Source: Mytilus trossulus
Taxonomy: Eukaryota > Mollusca > Bivalvia > Mytilida > Mytilidae
Assembly (NCBI RefSeq): GCF_036588685.1
Contig: NC_086376.1
Location: 60,039,166 to 60,103,165, forward strand
Direction: 5' to 3'
DNA: 64,000 nucleotides
In this document: one piece after another, positions 33,001-43,760 of the stretch
Numbering within the stretch: position 1 is the first letter of the stretch
Layout: the number at the start of each line of letters is the position of its first letter
The notes under the pieces: generated by a model
Database searches by the model: none
What the model saw: only the letters and a program-made list of their open reading frames with translations
What the model was told of the DNA's origin: nothing
Position numbers and translations under genes: made by a program

Positions 33001-33106
33001 CACTGTAACCAAAAGTGATTTAACCAGTAAAGATAAATTTCATAAAAGTTTGGCACAGAAATACATTGACTGGATACAAAAATTTTCAAGGTCATTGGAG
33101 AGCTAA
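24027..33106 (+). CDS. PTAR1: Protein prenyltransferase alpha-repeat protein 1, seven exons
   Basis: Exons: 24027-24097, 27927-28096, 28723-28798, 29727-29831, 30350-30653, 31608-31834, 32839-33106. All introns are GT-AG and phases agree, giving 1221 nt (406 aa; human about 402 as I recall). Exon 1 (MSSDSRGCRLLSDLNSVF) joins through ATT (Ile) to DEYDFLPVLEPK, as the family does. Prenyltransferase alpha-subunit helical repeats are marked by NPDCSTAWNIRKEL (about 92-108), PKSPETFSHRKW (about 131-143), YPSNYNAWSHRIWVV (219-233), DHSGLHYRQF (261-270) and GHEALWYHRRYIF (310-322). Known role: PTAR1 pairs with RabGGTB to form geranylgeranyltransferase III, which modifies FBXL2 and the SNARE Ykt6 in the cytosol. 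Exon 5 carries a Ser/Asn-rich insert (about 150-200) with no clear match to the human protein. Several introns hold MITEs. Confidence 0.94.
24560..24840. repeat. Probable dispersed repeat in PTAR1 intron 1
   Basis: GC-richer than its surroundings, with GTTTTCTCCGAGTACT...GGCTTCCTCCAC, a string I recognise from repeats of many marine invertebrates. The overlapping open frames on both strands are not genes. Confidence 0.4.
25404..26627. mobile_element. 1.2-kb TIR element with nested foldback
   Basis: The left end, TAAGGCCACACCAATTTTAT, is followed by TCCTTGTTCAACGGA. The right end is its inverted complement, ending TCCGTAGAACAAGAAAT then AATTGGTGTGGCCTA. At 26197-26304 a second inverted pair lies inside: AGTGGCCGCATCCGTGTTCA against TGAATACGAATGCGGCCACT. 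No transposase frame. It sits in PTAR1 intron 1. Confidence 0.8.
26886..27435. repeat. Two direct copies of a dispersed repeat
   Basis: CCCAGGAGTAGATTACCTTA begins both copies (near 26888 and 27242). Each continues through GGTCATCAATGCTCTTCAAC and AGACGAAACGCG to TGATAACTATT. Diverged relatives are at 38175-38335, 49370-49510 and, reversed, 50140-50310. Between the copies (27068-27150) lies a block related to the 53.5-54.3 kb tandem repeat. Confidence 0.8.
27581..27729. mobile_element. MITE, GGCGGATCCAG family, copy 2
   Basis: The ends GGCAGATCCAG and CTGGATCTGCC are inverted. The interior (GCTGACTGACCT, ATTCCCTATATAA) matches copy 3 at 42449 better than copy 1. It lies in PTAR1 intron 1, 198 bp before exon 2. 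Confidence 0.75.
29390..29700. repeat. Dispersed repeat block in PTAR1 intron 3
   Basis: Contains ACTTTCAACAATGAG...AAAACCCATAACATATAGTC, which recurs near 40117-40150. It also contains GTCTGCTCTGTGGTCGGGTT, related to 61390-61420. Composite of two known families. Confidence 0.6.
30995..31215. mobile_element. 221-bp TIR element (TACCGTATAGCGGGTTATT)
   Basis: The ends are inverted over about 38 bp: TACCGTATAGCGGGTTATTT then TCGCGGGGTGTAAATTTTCGC on the left, and the same inverted at the right with a few changes. It lies in PTAR1 intron 5. Elements with these ends occur in many invertebrates, as I recall. No coding capacity. Confidence 0.8.
31870..32175. mobile_element. piggyBac-like non-autonomous element
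   Basis: The element is bounded by TTAA plus CCCTTTCCTCCAT on the left and ATGGAGGAAAGGG plus TTAA on the right. A TTAA target and CCCTTT ends are the known hallmarks of piggyBac-type transposons. The interior of about 280 bp has no transposase. Two GGCGTCAAAAGGC direct repeats lie near the right end. It sits in PTAR1 intron 6, 35 bp after exon 6. Confidence 0.7.
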
Positions 33107-33307
33107 TAGTCAAGATCTTTGGAAAGCTTGTTAAAGAACTGAATACAAACTGGATACAAAGATTACTCTTGATTTATTTGTTTTTGTCTGATCAAAGATA
33201 GATTTTGTAATTTCATCTTAAAAACTGTGGGTCACTGACCTTGTTTTTTCGTTAAAATACATACAAATCACAGTTATTTCATTTTGCTCATATGGGGGAA
33301 CTTTATT

Positions 33308-33360
33308 TTTATACGACCGCAAATTTTGAAAAAATTTTCGTCGTAAATTGCTATCACGTT

Positions 33361-33420
<60 letters not shown>

Positions 33421-35270
33421 CGAATACTTTTAGTTTTCGCACTCTAACTTGAGTAAAAGTGAATAGAAATCTATGAAATTTTAACACAAGGTTTATGACC
33501 ATAAAAGGAAGGCTGGTATTGATTTTGGGAGTTTTGGTCCCAATATTTTAGGAATTAGGGGCCAAAAAGGGCCCAAATAAGCATTTTCTTGGTTTTCGCA
33601 CTATAACTTTAGTTTAAGTTAATAGAAATCTATGAAATTCTGACACAAGGTTTATGACCACAAAAGAAAGGTTGGGATTGATTTTGGGAGTTTTGGTTTC
33701 AACAGTTTAGGAATTAGGGGCCAAAAAAGGGCCCAAATAAGCATTATTCTTGGTTTTCGCACAATAACTTTAGTTAAAGTAAATAGAAATCAATGAAATT
33801 TAAACACAATGTTTATGACCACAAAAGGAAGGTTGGTATTGATTTTGGGAGTTTTGGTCCCAACAGTTTAGGAATTAGGGGCCAAAAAGGGACCCAAAAA
33901 AGCATTTTTCTTGGTTTTCCCACCATAGCGTTAGTATAAGTAAATAGAAATCCATGAAATTTAAACACAAGGTTTATGACTATAAAAGGAAGGTTGGTAT
34001 TGATTTTGGGAGTTTTGGTCCCAACAGTTAAGGAAAAAGGGGCCCAAAGGGTCCAAAATTAAACTTTGTTTGATTTCATCAAAATTGAATAATTGGGGTT
34101 CTTTAATATGCCGAATCTAACTGTGTATGTAGATTCTTAATTTTTGGTCCCGTTTTCAAATTGGTCTACATTAAGGTCCAAAGGGTCCAAAATTAAACTT
34201 AGTTTGATTTTAACAAAAATTAAAATCTTGGGGTTCTTTGATATGCTGAATCTAAAAATGTACTTAGATTTTTGATTATTGGCCCAGTTTTCAAGTTGGC
34301 CCAAATCGAGGTCCAAAATTAAACATTGTTTGATTTCATCAAAAATTGAATAATTGGGGTTCTTTGATATGCCAAATCTAACTGTGTATGTAGATTCTTA
34401 ATTTTTGGTTCAGTTTTAAAATTGGTCTAAATTAAAGTGCAAAGGGTCCAAAATTAAACTAAGTTTGATTTTAACAAAAATTAAATTCTTGGGCCTCTTT
34501 GATATGCTGAATCTAAACATGTACTTAGATTTTTGATTATGCGCCCAGTTTTTCAAGTTGGTCCAAATCAGGATCTAAAATTATTATATTAAGTATTGTG
34601 CAATAGCAAGTCTTTTCAATTTCACAGTATTGTGCAATGGCAAGAAATATCTAATTTCACAATATTGTGAAATAGCAATTTTTTTTTTAATTAAGAGTTA
34701 TCTTTCTTTGTCCAGTATAGTAAGCAAGAAATATCTGCAAGAATTTTTTTAATTGGAGTTATCTTTCTTTGTCCAGAATCAACTTAAATCTTTGTTATAT
34801 ACACTATACAATGTATATTCACTTTTTACTACCAACTGATAAATTTAAATAATCTTTACCATCCAGTGATAACAAGCAGTTTTTTTACATCTTAATATTT
34901 TATGATGTATTTAAATGAGTAGTAATTGTTGCAAGCTCCATTAGAATATTTTAATTGAAATTAGTTTTGGAATAAGGGAAAGGGGGATGTGATTAAAAAA
35001 TTGGGTTCAATTTTTCTCATTTGAAATTTCATAAATAAAAAGAAAATTTCTTCAAACATTTTTTTGAGAGGATTAATATTCAACAGCATAGTGAATTGCT
35101 CTAAGAGAAAACAAAAAATTTAAGTTCATTTGAATACATTCATTCTGTGTCAGAAACCTATGCTGTGTCAACTATTTAATCACAATCCAAATTTAGAGCG
35201 GAATCCAGCTTGAATGTTGTGTCCATACTTGCCCCAACCGTTCAGGGTTCAACCTCTGCGGTCGTATAAA
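33308..35270. mobile_element. 2-kb inverted-terminus element with internal repeats
   Basis: The ends TTTATACGACCGCA (33308-33321) and TGCGGTCGTATAAA (35257-35270) are perfect inverted repeats of 14 bp. Inside are (GTC)20 at 33361-33420, then four direct units of about 160 bp starting TTTTCGCACTATAACTTTAG (33434, 33593, 33754, 33915). After these come about four diverged units of about 130 bp with GGTCCAAAATTAAACTT. No protein is encoded. It begins 202 bp after the PTAR1 stop, so it may be in the 3' UTR or just beyond. I recognise it as a common bivalve repeat but cannot name its class. Confidence 0.75.
33361..33420. repeat. (GTC)20 trinucleotide repeat
   Basis: Sixty uninterrupted bases of the GTC triplet inside the 2-kb element. 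The poly-arginine frame on the minus strand is a by-product. Confidence 0.95.
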
Positions 35271-38174
35271 GCTACGCCCTGCGGAGCATCTGGTTACATA
35301 TTGAGGAAATTTTGAATGATACAATTGGTTAATATTCAATGAGAACATTGCATCTCATAGATGCTTTGACATATCAAATAGTAACTTACTATTAAGAGAG
35401 GGTCACTGACTTGATATTCTTAAAGATAAAAAAGCACAAATTGTCCATCAAATTCAATAAAGTTATCTCCCATTAGACAGGAAATGATCCCATAGAAATA
35501 TCAATGAACCATAAAAAATAGCAATAAAAATACATTACCTATGCCTCAAATGTCTTGGTATTGCTTTGACTATTTAGACAACACAATGATGAAATTTGAT
35601 GTTGTAGAACTGACTGAAGTGTTGAACTGTTATGTTGACTGTCAGGTGATTGTATGTATGCATAGAAAGTGGCAACTTTACCCTTATTAGTAAACAAACA
35701 ATCATACAATGCTGAAGTTCCTCTAAAATATTGATGCATTTACACTTGTATGCAAATTTTCTGCCATTAGTTATAGCCACAGAAGTTTCGGACTGTTCCC
35801 ACAAAATTTTGTATCAAAATAAAAATATTTGATGTCCAAATCAAAAAGTGATTGTAGCATTTACATCAGAAGGTTAGTCTGAACTAGATCGATGTTTAAT
35901 CAGAGCAAGTTCCCTTAAATATCCATAATAAATTTTAGTACATATGCATAAATAAGTATTGAATGTTATGCTTAGAGCCTGTACTACTCTCTAGTGACTT
36001 TGTGTATATTTGGACCAAATGTTAATTATTTTTCACATTTCTGGCCTCAGTTGGTAGGGCGATACTTTTATAAAATTTCTCAAACAGTAAAATTTAACAA
36101 TAAATGTATTGCTCAACATAAAAGATATCTGGATATTTTTAGCTGCTAAATTAGTATGTAGACACATGGTTGGGTGGAAGCTGTTGTTATTTAGTGTAGA
36201 ATTTGTGTTAGAATATTTCTGTATTTGTTATCAGTCATTATTATTATCATATAGGACAAGTAAATGACAAAAGTTGTAAGAATTAATACTCTTTTATTCA
36301 TGACAGTTTTGCCAACATGTATTCAGGGATTACATTGAATTTAGTCATGTGATGTTTTGATTTATGCATTATGTATTTCATTTTGTGAAGGAAGTAAATT
36401 GAAGAATCTAGTTTCGATTTGAGATTATTATATGAATTCATTGTTTCTTTGATATACATTTTAGTCTAAAAAATACATTCTGTATGGTTGTGAATTTGAA
36501 ATTTAACAATGTGTATTATTGGGTTGCTTTCTTAAATTTTGCTTAATATAAAAGGTGAGATACTTTTTTTTATATTCAAAACAAAAATAAATGGACTCAT
36601 TGTCATTTAATTCTTAGTATGAAAATACCTCGTATATTCAAATTACATTAACAGTTTTGTATAACTTCGCTGTACTTCAGATCACATGTGTATAGTCTTA
36701 TATGCAAGGACATTTTTTTTTTTTAAATAACAGATGTGTATTGCCCTTTTAGAAAATTGGGGCATACAAATTGTTGTATTTTAAATTGGTACATGAGTTC
36801 ATAACACGTTTTGTTTTAGCAAAGTAAAATATACCATGTATTTACATCTTACTAATATGTAACAAGAATCTCCGCATACCATATGATAGAATTTCAATTT
36901 AAATGTTACACTGTTCATAGATGTATGTAGAAACAACTTGTTAATATGTATATTTTCTCTGTTCATTTATAGATCATATCAACTTTTACTGATTTTCCAC
37001 TTCCATACTTAGTACATGGCCTAAAGTTGATGGCATTATTTTTATACAGAATATATTAACACTTAAAACACAACAATGAAACAGAAACCATCAGTTCAAC
37101 ATCATTATCCTTCTTTAAATTGTCATTATTTGTATCAAGTTTATTATGGGTTATGTTAATTTTTAAAATATCTGGTCCTACTTCATATATTTCAATTAGT
37201 TCAGCTATTATAAATCTTCATTAGCCATATTCAAAGCCTTTTTACTTCAAATTTTACACTACCCAAATATTTCACTGTTCATTCAAATGCATTGTACATG
37301 GCCATGCATCACAATCATGATGGAGGCCTAAGCAGTGACGAAAACCTAAAGCGAAAATAATATTTTGGACTGGAATGATCTGGATGAGGTGTTTTGTAGG
37401 AAAATATTATTTTGGTGTCGCTGATGCTTTTTTTCTGAAAAACTATTCTGGCAGTTTTCAAGGCACCAAATGTTAAAGTTGATTTCAGACACATAATTAC
37501 TTTAAATAGAGAGTTTATTGTGTAATGAAGTTTATAGATATTGTAATTTTTGACAGTATAATAATACAATGCATTTCAAAATTAACAGGTTGTACACTTT
37601 TAGTGCTACTATAGCAATTTTGTTCTTTTATACATGTAATGATATGCAATTATGCATTTAACACAGAAAGTGATGATCTATGGTAAAAGTTATAAATCTG
37701 TAAAAAAACATTATCTATACCATTGCATTTTTAAAAAAAAGGCAATATGAAATTACAAGAAAGGTTTTCATTTAAAAAACTGAAAAGCATAGAATTCAGG
37801 CAGCAAGCATTTAGTATATCATTTCAAATTTTTGAATAACCTGGCCATATTTCTAGCTGGAGGATGTTCATCCACAGAATTTTGAAAATATAATATGATT
37901 CAGTTTTCTGAGCTCTATAAATCATCAAACATTTTCTGACAACCCCCCAAAAATATTACAACCTTTTGGTTAATAGAAAATACTGGTTTTCACTGATAAC
38001 AATTCTTTGCTCTGACATTTCAGAGCCTATGCAATCAAATAAAATGTACTACCTTTTGCAGTATATTTGCCAAATTTTAGAAAAGTGTGATTAATTCATG
38101 TTAATTCAGGTGAAGATACGCCCAAACATGTACTGTAAGAACAAGTACACATAGTTTACATCTATACAATATAT
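35271..38174. other. Intergenic, downstream of PTAR1
   Basis: AT-rich with no recognised gene. Short open frames show no domain. Part of it could belong to a long PTAR1 3' UTR. Confidence 0.4.
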
Positions 38175-38608
38175 AATTGTTACCTTAGCTGTATTGGGGA
38201 AACATTTTAGTCGTCAATGTTCTTCAACTTGTATTTATTTGGCCTTTTTAACATTTTTTTGATTCAACCGTCACTGATGGTTCTTTTGTAGACAAAACGC
38301 ATGTCTGTCTCAAATACAAAATTTCAATCCTGGTATCTATGTTGAGTTTATTTGCATATAATTTATTATAAATATGTAAAATGTCACTTCATAACATAAT
38401 ATGTTACATTATATAATGTTTTTACAAGTAAGCCTGATCTTTTAAAATTGCATTTATATTCGTTTGCACATGGAAAATCCAATGAGATACATGTTATATG
38501 ACGAGACAGCAACCCAATAAAACAATATAAGCACTGTATTGCAGCATCTTGCCATTTTCACCAGGGTGATTAACCCAAGAAAGTTAACTCACATTTAATG
38601 ACATTTAA

Positions 38609-38994
38609 GGGGGTTCCTAACACCTTGCCTAAATTTAGTTTGGCTCAATGATTTTTGTCGGTTTTTAGTGGAGTCTGTGTTGTTTCTAACTTATTATTTA
38701 TAACTGCTGATGTAAATGTTCTTTGGTTTTGTGAGTCTTTGTTTACCTCTTGGTTTTGATTGTTATTGTCTTATAAAACTTTGATAAAATATTTACTTTG
38801 ACCACTTTACAAAAATATAAAAAATTCAGAAAACTTGACCACACACTATGTCTGAATTTCTTTAGATAAATAGCAATTTGGGAAAACACTTATTTTAATC
38901 ATTGAGAAGCTTAATATTACCTTAACAATAGATAGTGTTTAAAACGCTCAGCTGAATTTACAGAGTTTTCTCCCTGTAGTGTTATGCACCACCT
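38609..38994. mobile_element. MITE, second copy of the element at 11718
   Basis: The ends GGGGGTTCCTAACACC and ...GTTATGCACCACCT are degenerate inverted repeats matching the 11718 element. The core ATTTACTTTGACCACTTTAC and the AGTTTTCTCCCTGTAGTGTTA end are shared. About 100 bp of extra sequence near 38660-38770 is absent from the other copy. Confidence 0.7.
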
Positions 38995-40116
38995 TAAATT
39001 CGGAAAACTCCAGCCAGACCCTCATATTAAGTATAACTTAAATATGATAATAAATAATTACTGCTTATTGAGGATTTTTAATGATTTTTTATTCCTTGAA
39101 TAACAACAAATGTGCACGTTTTATATTTTGATAGCATTTGACTGTATGTAGCATGATAATAATTTATCCTTCATTTTGTAAATTTTCTTTAAAATTTATA
39201 GATATAACTGGAAATTTAAACAACATTTTTATATTGATGTTAGTGCCACCTAGTTCTTCTAATTGTTTGTTTTTAAATTTTTAGGCTAATTTATTATTAT
39301 ACCCAATGTTTATCTACCGTACTTTCCTCTGATTTTATATTCATACAATCATCTTCCTATTTACCTATAGATATTGGTTTTTTTTGGGGAAAGAGTATGT
39401 GTTGTTGGGTTATTGACTCATTGCCATGACCCTACGTGTCCTTTATTGATATTTTATTGCCTGAATGAGCAGTTGACTAGTGCAATGTACATGTTTATGT
39501 ATGTTATTGTTCCCTAAATTTCAAATAATAAAAGGTTCTTGTTATTTGCATAATTTAAAAACATTTATAGGTATTTACTTTTAGCACATTGCATAAATGA
39601 TTGAATGGTACATGTTAAAATACAATATGGATATGTTTTTATAAACCCTATTTAATTTAATACGTCAATTGTTGAATAAAATTATTTATTAAAATATGTT
39701 GGATGCTTTTATTACGCCTTATAAAGTATAGCAACAAAGAATTGGACGAAGACAACGATATGACAAGTAGTGATGGCAATACATTTTACAGTTGAAAGAA
39801 CTTCATGCTTTGCTTGATCACTTTAGTTTCTATCACTTCTAAAAATATATGAGAAATTTAGATTAAGTAAAATGCAACAATATATAATACGAACAGCATT
39901 TCTATTTTTCATCTTATAAAGTACCTAAAGGTAAAAAATTCCATTAAGATCAGAAACTTTAGCATCATGCTTTCATAGTCATGTATTACAACTTCACATA
40001 GCTTTGAGAGAATATGTCAGAAAAATTGTGTCTTTAAATGATTATTTATGATTTAACATGTGTCCACCAGAGAACATATGACACAAAACTTAAACTACTA
40101 TAAGTACCTGTAGGAC

Positions 40117-40450
40117 CTTCAACAATGAGTAAAACCCATACCATATAGTCAACTGTATAAGGCCCAAATGTAAAACAATTCAAAAGAGAATACTAAACGC
40201 CTGATTAATTTACAAATTAATGAACGAAAAAACAAATTTGATATACAGCAACAAAAAACAACCACTAAATCACAGGCTCCTGACCTTGGACAGGCACATA
40301 CAAAATCACACAATACTGAACTCTAAGGAAAATTCAAAACTGAAAGTCCCATATCAAATGCTAAAGCACATCAAGCGAATGGAAAACCACTGTCATATTT
40401 CTGACATGGTGCAGGCATTTTCAAATGTAAAACATAAGAAAACTGTCAAC
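40117..40450 (-). repeat. Composite of dispersed repeats, reverse copy
   Basis: 40117-40200 matches the 29.4-kb block. 40310-40440 is the reverse complement of the 2590/8280/47495 family (GTCAGAAATATGACAG and AATGCCTGCACC read on the minus strand). The 79-codon open frame across it is part of the repeat. Confidence 0.65.
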
Positions 40451-40459
40451 ATCTGTTGA

Positions 40460-42448
40460 AAAAGGCTAAATTCATCAGATTTATACAAATCAGAAATACA
40501 TCTAACAAAAATATCAGAGTGGATGTGGCAGGTTACTTATACATCCCCACAATAAAAAGACACTGAATACAGATTTGAGAATACTCACAAGTAAGTTCAA
40601 TTCCCAATAACAACTATTAAAAATATCATGCACCTTAGACTAAAATACAATTCAGAACACATCTAACTTCTAGTTTAGTTTGAAGATGTCAATAACAGTC
40701 AGAAAAATAATATGACCCTGTGCAATGCCAAGATACAGGTATCGACACATTTAGAGCCATGAATATGCATATGTATATAACAAAAAGAATGTATTATGTT
40801 AGAATCATTAATGCATGTACTGGCATTGTCCCTGATACACCCCTGGTAGGCATATTCACTTGTATCCTTTTACTAGTATTCTACTAGCAGAGGTCGCAAA
40901 ACATTCGGAGTAGATTTCCCCATTATCATTTACTAATTTATTCACTTGAATATACTATTTGATGGAATAATCCATTGCAGTGAGAGCGTTGTTTTATTCC
41001 AGATATCATTAATGTCTTGTGTAAATGCCTGCACTGCATGTCCATAACTGCCATTTGATTCCATTAATATGTGTATATACATAGAAGAGGCACAAACTGT
41101 CAACTTCATGGTCATTGATTTGACTTAAATTTTCATGTTTGATTTAACATACTTAAACGTATATAAACTACAAAAAGTCTAAAATAAACAATTTACAATG
41201 TATGGACTCGATAAAATGTATCAATGTTTCGTATGTATTTTTGTTTCAACGTCATCTAAATAATCATCGAGATGAGATGACCTCCAAAGAATGCAAAGGA
41301 TCAAATAACCTTATATAAACATATGTATAAACATGTTCTAATAGTGAAGATGTGCAATTTGGCTGTTCTAGGTCTGTTCGATTTCATATTGTAGGTTGAA
41401 AAAACAGGTTTGTTATCGTATTTCCCTGTGTAAGAATGATTTTTATTTGTGGATCGTATCAGTCACCCAAATAAATTCTTTTTATCACTTTCTATGTTGA
41501 TATTCTTATCCTTTTAATAGCTGAATACATGCGTAACCCATCTCCAGTCGTTAGTGATGTTACTTATATTATTTTGAATAAATCAAACTAAATGGCTTCT
41601 AAAAGTTAATAAGTATTTCATTATATCACTTTCATTAATGATGGAACAAAGAAAATCACCTTTGTTTTGTATATCTCGCAGCTAGGACCAATTTAAAACT
41701 ACCAAATTATCAAACAGAACACCAAGGTTTTAGATTAGTTTTTGTTCCAGTGCTGAAAAGGCATCAACAAGTTTGTTTGGTATCGAATGATTAGTGTCTC
41801 AATGGCATACTCATCAATTTCGCTTTATTGATATTGTCATAGTAAATTCTGTGTTAATGTCGTGAATTGAATCAATGTAATCTAAAAACAAACTGACATG
41901 TCAAAAATAATAAAAAAATGACATGGATTTTAACAGTTTCTGCATGGATGTCTGACAAGAATTTACTAATTTCACTTCTTATAACTTGTTTCAACTCTCT
42001 TTGATAATTGACATATGTGTAGTAACGTACACCAAATAAACACGCACGGACAGTTAGTACACAGACTAATGCTCATCAATGTTAGAAAGCCTTATTTTAT
42101 TGACAATTGAACATGAAGGATAGGATTACTGACTACATGTTACTGACTTTAATAAACTTGATGGTCATAATCGAACATGATTTTGTAAAGGAGATATTTG
42201 TTGACTGTCATTCCCCACCGGTACAATCCACCCAGTATTGACATCTAAATGATACATTTGATTGTGTTTTTTCCTCTCATTTTCCAAGTTAACGTGATCT
42301 TGGATTATTTTGACTATTATGTTTATTCTTTTTTTAATTCGCCTCGTCAAAGGGACGGAGTAAGCTATACATTACTTTGCAGTTAACCATAATCGCGCAC
42401 GATAATAAACATGCCCCCTATTGACGGCGTTGGGGAGATGTTTTCAGT
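40460..42448. other. Intergenic, no gene recognised
   Basis: No coding signal or confident repeat was recognised. Confidence 0.4.
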
Positions 42449-42598
42449 GGCGGATCCAGGAATTTTCTTAAGTGGGGGCCCACTGACTGACCTAAGAGGG
42501 GGCCCACTTCAGTCACGCTTCAGTGATTCCCTATATAAGCAACCAAATTTTTTCCCAAAAAGGGGGGGCCCGGGCCCCCCGCCCCCCCTAAATCCGCC
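42449..42598. mobile_element. MITE, GGCGGATCCAG family, copy 3
   Basis: The ends GGCGGATCCAG and AATCCGCC are inverted. The interior shares CACTGACTGACCTAAG and ATTCCCTATATAAGCAACC with copy 2. A 95-codon open frame over it is not a gene. Confidence 0.75.
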
Positions 42599-42699
42599 TC
42601 TGGTTTTGAAGCTCCCAATTGATTTAACGCACAATATACAAGATATATCTTCCAGTTGGTTCCAATGGATCACAGTCTTAAGGAGAATGAGTTCTTAAA

Positions 42700-43760
42700 A
42701 TGCTTAGTTTAACAGTTTGTTATATCAGTTGCCTTTGAGTTGTTTTTAACCGAGTTGTTTAATTTATTAGTGCTTTCAAATTCTCCAAAGTTTGATAAAT
42801 GATAATCCTTATAGTTTGGTTTTGCCTTTAACAAAAAATTTGTCAGGGGTTCTAGTTGGGACCAAAACCTTGAACCACTTTTAACAGCAATGCCAGTCAT
42901 TGGCTTGTTCTTCTGAATAATCGAGGTGTTAGCGTTTAAACAGTCTCTTGGCAGTGATCCAGTTTTTATTGACTTTTTGTATATTATTGCAAGTCCTTGT
43001 GCTAGATGTTTAGAGCACTGGTTGAAGATTCTGTTTGAAATTCCCTCTGGTCATGATGCCTTTGATGGATTTAGCTGTCTAACATTATTTCAACACCTTC
43101 ATGTTTTATTTCAAAGGATGGGATTGAGGTCTTACTGTATTTTTATGTTTACGGTAGTGTTTCGTGGTTGTCTCTAATGAATACCGATTTGAATTGTTGT
43201 ATCAGTAGTTTGCCTGTTGTTTTCAAGTTTGTCCATTATGGGGTTGTTGATGCATTGCTATTCAGCCTTTATAACTTGTGTTTCGAATTCTTTTTTGAAA
43301 TGTTTGTAGATTGACCAGTTCGTTGTTCCCTTTGCTTGTTTGTATAGACTGTCTTCCGTATTGAACATTTTCCTCATTTTGTTATCTATCCAGGGTAAGC
43401 TTGTTTTAGAGCGGACGAGTTTTGATGGTATGTTTTTGTCCACATTTTTTCGTATTTGAATGTTTTCGATAATTCTTGTACAGTAGCATCACTTTGGGTT
43501 GACAGTTTATTCATTTTTATTGAAGATTTTCTCCATTTTCCTTTTTTGAGTATATGTAGCATTAACTTGGCCGTTTTCTCTGGTTTTGTATCACAGTCTG
43601 TTATTATCATGTCGTAGTCAGATATTCCAGGAGAGTTTGTTGATGTTTTGATAAGTGAATGGTTGGTGGTTACACTTTTTTTTAAGAGGTATTCACCTCT
43701 AGGTGGTGTTTCATGTATCTGAGTAATTGATGAAGTTTGTTTTCCTGAATATCTAGGAAA
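42700..43760 (-). pseudogene. LINE remnant: end of endonuclease, linker, start of reverse transcriptase
   Basis: On the minus strand the sequence reads SPGISDYDMIITDCDTKPE (typical end of the endonuclease), then the linker motif LVRSKTSLPWIDNKMRKM. Farther on are broken stretches resembling HDQREFQTE and LDHCQETV from the reverse transcriptase start. Several frameshifts and stops interrupt it. The arrangement is that of a non-LTR retrotransposon of a Jockey/CR1/RTE-X-like clade. The clade is uncertain. Non-functional. Confidence 0.75.

Noticed and set aside
33218-33502. Poly-arginine open frame on the minus strand
   Set aside because: It is produced by the (GTC)20 run inside a repeat element.
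42926-43177. 83-residue plus-strand frame
   Set aside because: It is antisense to a LINE remnant.
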